NCBI GenBank assembly: GCA_003248805.1 | Contig: QFQY01000014.1 | Coordinates: forward strand, 111,884-175,883 | Direction: 5' to 3' | DNA: 64,000 nt | From: Chelatococcus sp. | Lineage (GTDB): Bacteria; Pseudomonadota; Alphaproteobacteria; Rhizobiales; Beijerinckiaceae | Part shown: piece by piece, positions 7,958 to 17,800 of the stretch | Position numbering within the stretch: position 1 is the stretch's first letter | How the letters are laid out: each line of letters starts with the position of its first letter | Program-made: the position numbers and the translations under genes | Notes under the pieces: generated by a model | The model's database searches: none | Seen by the model: the letters and a program-made list of their open reading frames with translations, nothing else | Told to the model about the DNA's origin: nothing

Positions 7958-9778
7958 ATGAGGATCGGCCGCGTCACCGACGACACCTTCGCGCTTTTCG
8001 CCCGTGTCTGGCGCGAGCAGGTCAGGGCCTATCTGCCGCAGATGGCGCTGATCCTCGGCCTCGTCGTCATCATCGCCGCGACGACGAGCTTCTACCCGCT
8101 GCTGATCAAGGCCGCCTTCGACGCCTTCGCCGATCCGCTGACGGCCGAGTCGACGGGCTTCGTGCGCCGGATGGAGCGGCTGGTCTCCAAGTCGATCGGC
8201 ATCGAGATCGGCGTCATCAACGCGGTCGCGACCGTCGTCGTCATTGTCACCGCGATCAAGGGCTTCTCGCTGCTGGCCCAGACGGTGATGACCAACAACG
8301 TCGTCAGCCGCATCGAGGCCGACATGCAGACGGCGCTCTACGCGCATCTGATCGACGCCGACCTCGCCCAGCTCCAGCAGGAGAGCCCGGCCTCGCTGAC
8401 GCAGCGCTTCACCACGGACTTCACCTTCGTGAAGGAGGCGCTGACCCGCATCGTCAATCTCGCCGTCCGCGACGTGCTGACCGCCGTGGCGCTGCTCGGC
8501 GCCATGCTCTGGATCGATTGGCAGATGACGCTGATCGTGATGCTGATCGCGCCCGTCGTGGCCCATCCGATCGGCCGCATCGGCCGCAAGCTGCGCCGCA
8601 TGGCGAATTCGCAGCAGGAGCAGACGGGCATCATGGCCGGGCTGGTGAGCGAGAGCCTCCAGGGCGCGCGCGTCGCCAAGACCGACTCGCTCGAGCCCTA
8701 TCTGAAATCGCGCGCGGCCGCCGCTTTCGAGACGATCCGGGCGCTGAAGATGAAATCCGCCAATGCGCGCGGCAGGCTCGACCCGCTGCTCGAGGTCGGC
8801 GGTGGGCTCGCGGTCGCGGGCGTGCTGGCGGCCATCGGCGTGCGGATCACCTCGGGCGGCTCGACCGTCGGCGATTTCACCGGCTATGTCTCGGCCCTGC
8901 TGCTGGCGGCCCAGCCGATGCGCTCGCTCGGCAACCTCAACGCCATCGTCCAGGAGGCCGGCGCCTCCCTGAAGCGCTACTACGCGCTGCTCGACGAGAA
9001 GCCGCTCGTCACCGACCGTCCCGATGCCGGGCCGCTCGTGGTGACCGCGGGCGAGGTCGCGTTCCGCCAGCTGCGCTTCCGCTACCGCGACGATGCCCGT
9101 GCGCTCGAAGGCATCGACCTCGTGGCGAAGGGCGGCAAGACGACCGCGCTGGTCGGCCGCTCGGGCTCCGGCAAGTCGACCCTGCTGGCGCTCGTGCCGC
9201 GTCTCTACGACCCCACGGAGGGACGCATCGAGATCGACGGGCAGGACCTGCGCGACGTCACGCTGGAGAGCCTGCGCCGACAGATCGGCGTGGTCAGCCA
9301 GGATATCGTGTTGTTCGACGATACGGTGCGGGCCAACATCGCCTTCGGCCGGCCCGGCGCCAGCGATGCGGAGATCGCCGCCGCCGCCGAGGCGGCTGCC
9401 GCCCATGACTTCATCATGGCGATGCCGGAAGCCTACGAGACCCGCGTCGGCGAACGCGGCTCGCGCCTTTCGGGTGGCGAGCGCCAGCGCATCGCCATCG
9501 CCCGCGCCATCCTCAAGGACGCGCCGATCCTCCTGCTCGACGAAGCCACAAGCGCGCTCGATGCCGAATCCGAGCGGCTGGTGCAGCAGGCGCTGGCGCG
9601 GCTGATGGAGAACCGCACCACGCTCGTCATCGCCCACCGGCTCTCGACGATCCGCGAGGCCGACCTGATCGCTGTCATGGACGAGGGCCGCGTGGTCGAG
9701 ACCGGCAGCCATGACGAGCTGCTGGCGCGCGAGGGGGCCTATGCCCGCCTGCATCGCCTCCAGTTCGTGGAGAGCTGA
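7958..9778 (+). CDS. ABC transporter, fused permease and ATPase (MsbA-like exporter)
   Basis: A 606-residue half-transporter. Residues 1 to about 320 form the six-helix exporter domain. Residues 350-606 form the ATPase with Walker A GRSGSGKS near 399, signature LSGGERQ near 504, Walker B ILLLDEATSALD near 525 and the switch histidine in LVIAHRLSTI. Layout and length match MsbA/ABCB exporters, which flip lipids or pump out hydrophobic compounds as homodimers in the inner membrane. It has no evident operon partner: the flanking genes are on the other strand. The substrate cannot be assigned. Confidence 0.92.
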   Translation: MRIGRVTDDTFALFARVWREQVRAYLPQMALILGLVVIIAATTSFYPLLIKAAFDAFADPLTAESTGFVRRMERLVSKSIGIEIGVINAVATVVVIVTAIKGFSLLAQTVMTNNVVSRIEADMQTALYAHLIDADLAQLQQESPASLTQRFTTDFTFVKEALTRIVNLAVRDVLTAVALLGAMLWIDWQMTLIVMLIAPVVAHPIGRIGRKLRRMANSQQEQTGIMAGLVSESLQGARVAKTDSLEPYLKSRAAAAFETIRALKMKSANARGRLDPLLEVGGGLAVAGVLAAIGVRITSGGSTVGDFTGYVSALLLAAQPMRSLGNLNAIVQEAGASLKRYYALLDEKPLVTDRPDAGPLVVTAGEVAFRQLRFRYRDDARALEGIDLVAKGGKTTALVGRSGSGKSTLLALVPRLYDPTEGRIEIDGQDLRDVTLESLRRQIGVVSQDIVLFDDTVRANIAFGRPGASDAEIAAAAEAAAAHDFIMAMPEAYETRVGERGSRLSGGERQRIAIARAILKDAPILLLDEATSALDAESERLVQQALARLMENRTTLVIAHRLSTIREADLIAVMDEGRVVETGSHDELLAREGAYARLHRLQFVES

Positions 9779-9821
9779 GCTTCCGCCGGCAGGGTGAGCG
9801 CCGGCGTTGTCCGGACGGGCC

Positions 9822-10868
9822 CTAAGGCCGCCAGCCGGTCTCCTCGACGGGCGCGGCGGTCTCCGCCGCTTCGTCCCGGCGGGCCTCCTCGACGACCGCG
9901 AACAGAGCCCGCAGCGCCTCCTCGACGCCCTGGCCCGAGGCCGAGGACAGCACGATCGGCGTGCGCTTTGCGGCGCGCTTCAGCCGCGCCACCTGCTCCT
10001 TGAGAAGCTCCGGCGACAGTGCGTCGGCCTTGGAGAGCGCGACGATCTCGGGCTTGTCGGCGAGACCCTCGCCATAGGCCTCGAGCTCGGCGCGAACCGT
10101 CTTGTAGGCCTTCCCCGCATGCTCGCTCGTGCCCTCGACGAGGTGCAGCAGCACGCGGCAGCGCTCGACATGGCCGAGGAAGCGGTCGCCGAGCCCGACG
10201 CCCTCATGCGCGCCCTCGATCAGGCCGGGAATGTCGGCGAGCACCATCTCGCGCCCGTCGACACGCACCACGCCAAGGCCGGGATGCAGGGTTGTGAAGG
10301 GGTAGTCAGCGATCTTCGGCTTGGCCGCCGTCACCGTGGCGAGGAAGGTCGACTTGCCGGCGTTCGGCAGGCCGACGAGCCCGGCATCGGCGATCAGCTT
10401 GAGCCGCAGCCAGACCCAGCGCTCCTCGCCCGGCAGGCCGGGATTGGCGTGGCGCGGCGCCTGGTTGGTCGCGGTCTTGAAATAGGCGTTGCCGAAGCCG
10501 CCATTGCCGCCCTTGCAGAGCACGAAGCGCTGGCCTGGCTCGGTCAGGTCGGCGATCGGCGTCTCGCCATCCTCGTCGAGGATCTCGGTGCCCGGCGGGA
10601 CCTTGAGGATCACCGGCGGCGAATTGGCGCCGTGCCGGTCCTTGCCCATGCCGTGCTCGCCGGTCCGGGCCTTGAAATGCTGCTGGTAGCGGAAGTCGAT
10701 CAGCGTGTTCAGCCCCTGCACGCATTCGACGACGACGTCGCCGCCGCGCCCGCCGTCCCCACCATTGGGACCGCCGAACTCGATGAATTTTTCGCGCCGG
10801 AAGGAGACGCAGCCGGCACCGCCGTCTCCCGCCTTGACATAGATCTTGGCCTGATCGAGGAATTTCAT
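9822..10868 (-). CDS. obgE: GTPase Obg/CgtA
   Basis: A 348-residue Obg GTPase, which binds the large ribosomal subunit and links ribosome assembly with stress and the cell cycle. The glycine-rich Obg fold is residues 1-160 (for example GGPNGGDGGRGGD near 32-44). The GTPase domain shows G1 GLPNAGKS at 166-173, G3 DIPGLIEGAHEG, a G4 in the form SKAD, and G5 SSASGQG. Length is normal and the C-terminal tail is short and acidic. The downstream gene is convergent. It is a single-copy essential gene in most bacteria. Confidence 0.97.
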   Translation of the reverse strand: MKFLDQAKIYVKAGDGGAGCVSFRREKFIEFGGPNGGDGGRGGDVVVECVQGLNTLIDFRYQQHFKARTGEHGMGKDRHGANSPPVILKVPPGTEILDEDGETPIADLTEPGQRFVLCKGGNGGFGNAYFKTATNQAPRHANPGLPGEERWVWLRLKLIADAGLVGLPNAGKSTFLATVTAAKPKIADYPFTTLHPGLGVVRVDGREMVLADIPGLIEGAHEGVGLGDRFLGHVERCRVLLHLVEGTSEHAGKAYKTVRAELEAYGEGLADKPEIVALSKADALSPELLKEQVARLKRAAKRTPIVLSSASGQGVEEALRALFAVVEEARRDEAAETAAPVEETGWRP

Positions 10869-10944
10869 GGGGCTTTAGTAGTGAGGGCGGCGGGAAAGGG
10901 CAATGTGCTGCTGCTCTGCTTCTTGCGCGCGGGAGACGGGAGGC

Positions 10945-11811
10945 TCACGCCGCGAGTCTCGGCGCCGCCATCTCCTCGCGCAGCGCGTCGGCGAAGCGGC
11001 GGGCGGCATGGCCGGGCTGCGGCCCCATGATGAGCCCGACCGAGAGCTCGGAAAGGGGCGGCAAGCCCTCATCGGCCCCCAGCCGCCGCAGGCCCGGAGG
11101 AACGGCGCTCTCGGTGATGGCGGTGACGCAGAGCCCGGCCTCGACCGCGGAGAGCAGGCCCGAGGTGTGCGAGCAGGAGAAGACGAGCCTGTGCGGCTTC
11201 CCCGCCCTGGCGAGCGCCGCGAGGATGCCGGGCCGGGCGCGGCAGCCCTCGGAGAACAGGCCGAGCGGCAGCATCTCCTGCGATTCGGGGCGGTGGCCGC
11301 GTGCCGCGACCCAGACCAGCGGCTCGCGCCGCAGCACCTCTCCGACGGGGCGGTTCGGATCCTGCGTGATGACGCCGAGATCGAAGTCGCCGGCGGCCAG
11401 CGCGGGCTCGATGCGCTTCGACAGGTCGCAGCGCAGCTCCAGCTCGACGCGGGGATGCTCGGCCGCGAAGCGCGCGATCAGCGGGCGCAGATAGGCGTCG
11501 ACATAGTCGTCTGGGATGCCGATCCTCAGGCGCCCCTCCGCCTGGTCGCCGCCGAGATCGGCGAAGGCCTCGCGTTCGATCGCGAGCAGGCGGCGGGCAT
11601 GGGCGATCAGCCTTTCTCCGGCGTCGGTCGGCACCACGCCGCGGCGCGAGCGCTCCAGCAGCCGCTGGCCGACCAGCGACTCGAGGTCCTGGATGCGCAC
11701 CGAGATCGCGGACTGGGTGCGGCCGAGCCTTTCGCCGGCCGCCGTGAAGCCGCCCGCCTCGGCGACCGCCACCAGCATGTCGAGCGCCGCGAGATCGAAA
11801 TGGCCGGTCAT
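10945..11811 (-). CDS. LysR family transcriptional regulator
   Basis: A 288-residue LysR regulator with an N-terminal winged helix-turn-helix (AVAEAGGFTAAGERLGRTQS, then AISVRIQDLE) and a C-terminal substrate-binding domain starting near RLRIGIPDDY. It is divergent from the EamA transporter gene at 11917, with a 105-base gap that is relatively AT-rich. LysR proteins usually control the divergent neighbour and themselves, so it probably regulates that transporter in response to its substrate. The effector is unknown. Confidence 0.93.
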   Translation of the reverse strand: MTGHFDLAALDMLVAVAEAGGFTAAGERLGRTQSAISVRIQDLESLVGQRLLERSRRGVVPTDAGERLIAHARRLLAIEREAFADLGGDQAEGRLRIGIPDDYVDAYLRPLIARFAAEHPRVELELRCDLSKRIEPALAAGDFDLGVITQDPNRPVGEVLRREPLVWVAARGHRPESQEMLPLGLFSEGCRARPGILAALARAGKPHRLVFSCSHTSGLLSAVEAGLCVTAITESAVPPGLRRLGADEGLPPLSELSVGLIMGPQPGHAARRFADALREEMAAPRLAA

Positions 11812-11916
11812 GGCAGAGGTCTCCGATCGGTTTTGGGAATGCTTGGATCAGAATAATGCGTTTTTCCGATTGAAGGAAGTTGGCTATAGCGGCGGCAATT
11901 GCACAGGACTTCCTCA

Positions 11917-12825
11917 ATGTCGGCCCCGACCGTCTCCCTCACCACACCCGCTCCGCCGGCGCTGGCCATGTTCGCCGCCCTCGTCGCCGGGGCGACCTGC
12001 ATCGGCTTCTCGGGCGTGTTCGTGCGCCTCGCCGATGTCGGGCCCGCGGCGGCCGGGTTCTGGCGGATGCTCTTCGCCCTGCCCGTTCTCGCGGCCTGGA
12101 CCCTGGCCGAGCGACGCGGTGCGGGCGCAGGCAGGCCGCCGCGCGGGCGCGCCGTGACGGCCATCGGGCTGGCCGGCCTCGCCTTCGGGGTCGATGTCGT
12201 GCTCTATAACGCCTCGCTCGGCTTCACGACCATCGCCAATGCCTCGCTGCTCGGCAATCTCTCGCCCGTGGTCGTGGTGCTGGGCGGCTGGCTTGTGCTC
12301 GACGAACGGCCGAGCCGGCGCGTGCTCGGCGCGCTGCTGCTGGCCATCGCCGGCGCGGTGCTGCTGGTCGCGCCCAAGCTCGCGGCTGCCGGCTCGGCAC
12401 CGGGCTCGCTCTTCGGCGACAGCCTCGCGGTCGGCGCGGCCGTGGCCTATGCCGGCTACATCCTCGCCGTGCGGCGCGCCCGGGACGTCGCCGATGCCGG
12501 GCGGATCAGCCTCATCTCCAGCGCGGTCTGCGCCGTGTTCTGCCTCGCGGCGGCGCTGGCGCTGGGCGAGACCGTGATCCCGGCGAGCGCGCAGGGCTGG
12601 TTCGCCGTCATCGCGCTCGGGCTCGTCTCGCATGCGCTGGGGCAGGGGCTGATCACGCTCTCGCTCGGCAGCTACGGCGCCGGCGCGGCCTCGCTGGTGA
12701 TGGTCTGGCCGTCGCTGGTCAGCGTGCTCGCCGCCTGGGCCGCCTTCGGCGAGCAGCCCTCGCCCGCGCAGGCTTTCGGCGGCCTCGCGATCCTGGCGGC
12801 GGTGCTGCTGGTCCGGCGCGGCTGA
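11917..12825 (+). CDS. EamA/DMT family transporter
   Basis: A 302-residue membrane protein with ten predicted helices in two EamA repeats (drug/metabolite transporter superfamily). The first repeat starts FAALVAGATCIGFSGVFVRL and the second covers the GDSLAVGAAVAYAGYILAV region. ATG 11917 was chosen because AGGA lies eight bases before it. An upstream TTG at 11899 is less likely. Such proteins commonly export amino acids or other small metabolites. The divergent LysR gene is probably its regulator. Confidence 0.9.
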   Translation: MSAPTVSLTTPAPPALAMFAALVAGATCIGFSGVFVRLADVGPAAAGFWRMLFALPVLAAWTLAERRGAGAGRPPRGRAVTAIGLAGLAFGVDVVLYNASLGFTTIANASLLGNLSPVVVVLGGWLVLDERPSRRVLGALLLAIAGAVLLVAPKLAAAGSAPGSLFGDSLAVGAAVAYAGYILAVRRARDVADAGRISLISSAVCAVFCLAAALALGETVIPASAQGWFAVIALGLVSHALGQGLITLSLGSYGAGAASLVMVWPSLVSVLAAWAAFGEQPSPAQAFGGLAILAAVLLVRRG

Positions 12826-12941
12826 GAGCGACGGGAACGGCTGGGCAGGATGCCCCAAGCCGCCGGGGGCGGGCACAAGATCGGAGCTTATCCCCGTCGG
12901 TTGTGGCACGGGGAGAATGAGCGGGACCTCAGGAACCCGCC

Positions 12942-14102
12942 ATGCCCGATCTGTCCCGCCGCGCCACACTCCGAACCGCCGAAACCCGCGTCCTGCGCTT
13001 GCGCCTGCTTCGTCTCAGGGACGAAGTCGCGCTGATCCGGCGTGATCGGCTCTTAAGGAAATACAATCCGGACCAGCCGCGCGTGCCCGCCGGCAATTCC
13101 GGGGGAGGACGCTGGACGAGCGGGTCCGGAGGCGGCGGCAGCTCGGGAGTGAGCGATCCGACGCTCCCCGGCTTCGGCGGCGAAGGTGCGGAGCCCGGTC
13201 TCGACATGGACGGCTCCGAATGGGCCTCGCTCGGCGAGGGCTTGAGCGAGGACGGCGCCGTCTTCGAGCAGGCCGTCGTCAACAGCGACGGAGCGACGAT
13301 CCACTCCGAATACGCTGCTTCGCGCGCAGCCGACTTCGACGAACGCCAGACCGTGACGCCGACGAGCGGCGAGCGGATTTCGTTCGAAACGACCGATCAC
13401 GTCCAGACCATCGCCTTCGACGGCCCCGACGGGGGCGTCGTCAGCCGCACGCTCTGGACGCCCGGCGGCCCCGAACCGGATGCGACGATCCAGCCTGCCT
13501 TCGCGCCGATGGTCGTGGCTCCGGCGGTCATTGCCGGCGGGCTTCTGCTCTACGATTGGTATTCGCGGCAGGAGGGCATCGGCGGCCTGCAGGCCGTGAT
13601 GGGCTTCAATGCGCGCGAGTACAGCGTCACGCCGCTCGAAGCGGGCAAGCTCGATCTCAGCTATGTCGGCCGGCTGAGCGAAGAGCAGGCCGAACTCGCC
13701 TGCCGGCGCCTGCCAGAGGTGCGGAGCCTCACGGATCGGGCGGCGGAGGCGGCGGGCGCGCCCGAGCTGTATCCATCGCGTGCGGTGTATGGCACGGCGG
13801 TCCATACGCGCTTCAAACGCTTCGTCGACGAACTGAAACAGCTCAATTTTGTGGCTGAGCGCTCTTTCCTTAAAGAGGCTGCAGACCCGACGTCACGTCG
13901 CGATATCGCCTACGGGCACCCCAGTTCCATCCGCACTGATGCCTATGAGTATCGCGACGATGGGACGCTTTGCGTCTATGATCTCAAGACGGGGCGAGCC
14001 GGATTAGGCGACAGGAGAGCGGAGATCTTGGCGAACGCGGCGAAACATGGCTTTGATTTCGTCAGGCGGATCATCGTCATGGACATCAGGCCGCGATCTT
14101 GA
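12942..14102 (+). CDS. Candidate polymorphic toxin with C-terminal PD-(D/E)XK-like nuclease domain
   Basis: A 386-residue protein. An Arg/Leu-rich N-terminal helix leads to YNPDQPRVPAGNSGGGRWTS at 41-60, a motif I know from many Hyphomicrobiales effector-like proteins, and a glycine/serine-rich linker. A hydrophobic stretch (MVVAPAVIAGGLLLYDW) lies in the middle. The C-terminal 100 residues have VYGTAVHTRFKRF, then SIRTDAYEY with Asp333 and VYDLKTG with Asp347-x-Lys349, the spacing of a D...(D/E)xK nuclease core. This end recalls toxin domains at the C-terminus of RHS-like proteins. It overlaps the next gene, as toxin and immunity genes often do. The nuclease role is inference. No secretion genes are nearby. 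Confidence 0.6.
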   Translation: MPDLSRRATLRTAETRVLRLRLLRLRDEVALIRRDRLLRKYNPDQPRVPAGNSGGGRWTSGSGGGGSSGVSDPTLPGFGGEGAEPGLDMDGSEWASLGEGLSEDGAVFEQAVVNSDGATIHSEYAASRAADFDERQTVTPTSGERISFETTDHVQTIAFDGPDGGVVSRTLWTPGGPEPDATIQPAFAPMVVAPAVIAGGLLLYDWYSRQEGIGGLQAVMGFNAREYSVTPLEAGKLDLSYVGRLSEEQAELACRRLPEVRSLTDRAAEAAGAPELYPSRAVYGTAVHTRFKRFVDELKQLNFVAERSFLKEAADPTSRRDIAYGHPSSIRTDAYEYRDDGTLCVYDLKTGRAGLGDRRAEILANAAKHGFDFVRRIIVMDIRPRS

Positions 14103-14803
14103 CGACCAAGAAGCAGATCAAGGCTCTATTCGGCCGACTGATCGCGCGGAACGACGATCTGGCGGTGTCGGGACGTTTCGTCATCGTAAAGCCGCTGCGG
14201 CATGTCCTGCGATCGATTTCGATCGATCGCAGCTGGGATGCGGATTATCCGCGCTTCTACTGGCATATCGGCCATGCCTTCAGCCCTTCGGCTCGTTTGC
14301 AGGGGCTCTGCCTCGGGAACTTCTGGATACCGAGGGAGAGGCCGGATCACTGGTCACAGCCGGGCTTCGCCGAAGCCGCCATCGATATGATCGAGCAACA
14401 GGTTCTGCCGATGCTCCGCCGGGTCCAGACGATCGAGGACATGTTCCATGTCGAGGGCGTGCCGCGCTCGGCGGAGTACGACAACAGTCTGCGGCTCTAC
14501 GAGCCGCACCAGATGCATATGCATGCCGCGTTCGGCCGGCTCGACGAGGCCCGCGCGATTTATGAGCGCACCAAGGACTGGTATCTGAACCTGAAGTTCT
14601 TTCGGCGCTGGGACTTCGAGAAGGCCTCGCAACTCGGAGCCTTGACGGCGACCGGTGATCGACGGGCTGTCGCTGCCCTCCTGCATCAATGGGAAGAGGA
14701 GTTCGTCGCCAGGGCCGGGCTCGGGGCCATCTACGAGCGCACGCCTTTTCCTCTTGAATCAGGCCCGATGGAAGGCGCTCCGCTCACTCCGCCGCCAGCC
14801 TAG
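14099..14803 (+). CDS. Hypothetical protein, probable immunity partner of the upstream toxin candidate
   Basis: A 234-residue cytoplasmic protein I cannot place in a family with confidence. The TTG start (14099) overlaps the TGA stop of the upstream gene in a TTGA junction, so translation is likely coupled. No signal peptide or membrane segment is present. The N-terminal half has KQIKALFGRLIARNDDL, then a DYPRFYWHIGHAF beta-like segment that vaguely recalls DUF4304 proteins, some of which are immunity-like. The C-terminal half is helical (FFRRWDFEKASQLGALTATG) and looks repeat-like. Its 3' end overlaps the end of the RND pump gene by 20 bases on the other strand. The immunity role rests on gene order only. 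Confidence 0.55.
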   Translation: MTTKKQIKALFGRLIARNDDLAVSGRFVIVKPLRHVLRSISIDRSWDADYPRFYWHIGHAFSPSARLQGLCLGNFWIPRERPDHWSQPGFAEAAIDMIEQQVLPMLRRVQTIEDMFHVEGVPRSAEYDNSLRLYEPHQMHMHAAFGRLDEARAIYERTKDWYLNLKFFRRWDFEKASQLGALTATGDRRAVAALLHQWEEEFVARAGLGAIYERTPFPLESGPMEGAPLTPPPA

Positions 14804-17800
14804 GCCCCGCCTTCCCGGCCATGGCCTCGGCCGTCGCCTGCCCCGGCGTGGCATGGCCGGCCTCGCCATGCACCGGCTCCCAGGCGCTCTCGTCCTCGCT
14901 CTTTCCGAAGAAGCGGCCGAAGAGCCAGCCGGTCGCCTTCGAGAGGTCGTCCATGACCATGAAGAAGGAGGGCACGAAGACGAGGCTGAGCACGGTCGAG
15001 ACGATAAGGCCGCCGATCACCGCGATCGCCATCGGCGAGCGGAACTCGCCGCCGTCGCCGACGCCATAGGCGGAGGGCAGCATGCCCGCGGCCATGGCGA
15101 TGGTGGTCATCACGATCGGGCGGGCGCGCTTGCGGCCCGCTTCCACCAGGGCGGTGCCGCGCTCGGTGCCTCGCGCGCGCTCCTCCACCGCGAAATCGAC
15201 GAGCATGATCGCGTTCTTGGTGACGATGCCCATCAGCATCAGCAGGCCGATATAGACCGGCATCGAGACCGGGTTGCCGGTCGCGAGCAGGGCGATGACC
15301 ACGCCGCCGAAGGAGAGCGGCAGCGAGAGCAGGATCGTGATGGGCTGGAAGACCGAGCCGAAGAGCAGGATCAGCACGACCAGCACGAGCATCAGGCCGG
15401 TGGTCATCGCGGTGATGAAGCCTTCCACCACCTCGCCCTGGACCTCGGCGTCGCCCGTCGCAGCGATCCAGACGCCGGGCGGCAGGCCGACATCCTTGAC
15501 GATCTGCTGGAAGGTCTCCTGCGCCGTGCCGAGCTCGAAGCCGCGCTTGAGGTCGGCGCCGATCTGGACGCGGCGGACGCGGTCGTAGCGGTCGATCGAG
15601 CTCGGGCTCGCGCCGAAGCCGATCTCCGCCACGGCCGTGATCGGGATCGAGACGCCGCTCGCATTGGTCACGCGCAGCGCGGCGAGGTTGCGCATGTCGG
15701 TCCGCGCCGCCTCGTCGAGCTGCACCCGGATCGGCACGACGCGGTCGCCGTCGTTGAACTTGGCGAGGTTGGCGCCGACATCGCCGATGGTGGCGACGCG
15801 GACCGCTTCCGAGATCGCCTCGGGCGTGACGCCGAGATTGGCTGCCTGCTCCAGCTTGGGCGTGACGCGCAATTCGGGCCGCCCGAGCGAGCCGGCGGTG
15901 GCGACGTTGAGATAGCCGTCGACCTTGCGCATGCGCGCCTCGATCTTCGCCACCACCTCGTCGAGCGCGTCGCCGTCGCGCGAGAGGATCGAGAAGGCCA
16001 TCTCGCGCTCGCCGCGCTCGTTGACGTACCAGGCGCGCAGATCCGGCACGGAGGCGAGCTTCTCGGCGATGACGACCTTCAGGTCCTTCTGCTTGACGGC
16101 GCGCTCGGCCTTGGGCTTGAGCAGGATGGTGATGGCGGCGCGGCGCACCTCGCGCTGGCCGGTCGGCGAGGAGCCGCCCAGCGCGAAGACGCCGGTGACC
16201 TCGGGAATCTCGCGCAGCACATCGACCAGCTTGTCGGTGACGATGCGCGTGTCCTCGAGCGTGGCGCCGGGCGGCAGCTCGACGCTCGCGACGACTCGGG
16301 AGGTGTCCTCCTCGGGGATGAAGCCGGTCGGCAGAAGCGCGGTGGCCTGGATCGAGCCGACGAGGAAGGCGAAGCCGAGGACGAGCGTGAGATAGGCGGT
16401 GTTGAAGGGCAGGGTCAGCCAGCGGCCGGTGCCGTCCCGGCGTGGCAGGACCGGAATGCGCCTGCGCGCCAGCGTCGCCTTCAGCAGGCCGACATAGCCA
16501 CGCATGACGAGGCCGTCCTTCGGCTCGGCATGAGCGACCGGCTTCATCAGATAGGCGGCCATCATCGGCGTGATCAGCCGCGCGACGAGCAGCGAGAACA
16601 GCACGGCCACCGCGACCGTCAGCCCGAACTGACGGAAATACTGCCCGGCGATGCCACTCATGAAGGAAACCGGCGCGAAGATCGCGACGATGGTCAGCGT
16701 GATCGCGATGACCGCGAGGCCGATCTCGTCGGCGGCTTCCATCGCGGCGCGATAGGGCGACTTGCCCATCTTCATGTGCCGGACGATGTTCTCGATCTCG
16801 ACGATGGCGTCGTCGACCAGGATGCCGGTCACCAGCGTGATGCCGAGCAGGCTGACGAGGTTGAGCGAGAAACCCATCAGCTCCATCGCCCAGAAGGTCG
16901 GGATGGCCGAGAGCGGCAGGGCCACCGCCGTGATCAGCGTGGCGCGCCAGTTGCGCAGGAACAGGAAGACGACGACGACGGCGAGCACCGCGCCCTCGAC
17001 GAGCGTCTCCATCGCCGCTTCGTAATTGCCATGCGTATAGGCGACGGCGTCGTCGATCGGCTTCAGCGAGATGTCCGGGTACCGCTGGTTGAGCAGGGCG
17101 ATGCGCTCGGAAACCACCTGCTTGACCGAAAGCTCGCTGGAGCCCTTGGAGCGGAAGATCGAGAAGGCGACGACGGGCTGCTTGTCCAGGCGGCCGAAGA
17201 CGCGCGGTTCGGAGTTCGAATCCTCGACGCGGCCGAGCTCCTTCAGCCGGACCTCGCGGCCGCCGGCGAGCATGATCTTGGTCTCGGCGAGATCGGCGAC
17301 GGTGCGGGCCCCGGCGAGCGTGCGGATGGTCTGCTCCTGTCCGCCGAGCTCGCCGCGCCCGCCGGCGAGGTCGACATTGGTGGCGCGGATCTGGCGGTTG
17401 ACTTCGCCCGCCGTGATGCCGAGCGCGAGCAGGCGGTCGGGATCGAGCGAGACGCGGATTTCGCGGTCGACGCCGCCATAGCGCTCGACGCGGCCGACGC
17501 CCTTCAGCCCCTGCAGTTCGCGCGCGACCACGTCGTCGACATGCCAGGAGAGCTGTTCGAGCGTCATGCCGGGCGAGGAGGCGCCATAGGTCAGGATCGA
17601 CTGGCCCTCGACATCGATGCGCTGGATCACCGGCTCGTCGATGGTGCGCGGCAGGTCGGCGCGGATCTTGGCGACGGCGTCCTTGACGTCGTTGACGGCA
17701 CGGTCGGTGTTCGTTTCCAGCCGGAACTCGATCAGCGTCTGCGACTGCCCGTCGGTCAGGGTGGAGACGACATGCTTGACGCCGGTGATGTTGGCGACGG

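Noticed and set aside
7661..9754. Long minus-strand frame across the ABC exporter gene
   Set aside because: The plus strand gives an intact exporter with Walker A, signature and Walker B. The minus frame has no recognisable domain and has shadow-type composition.
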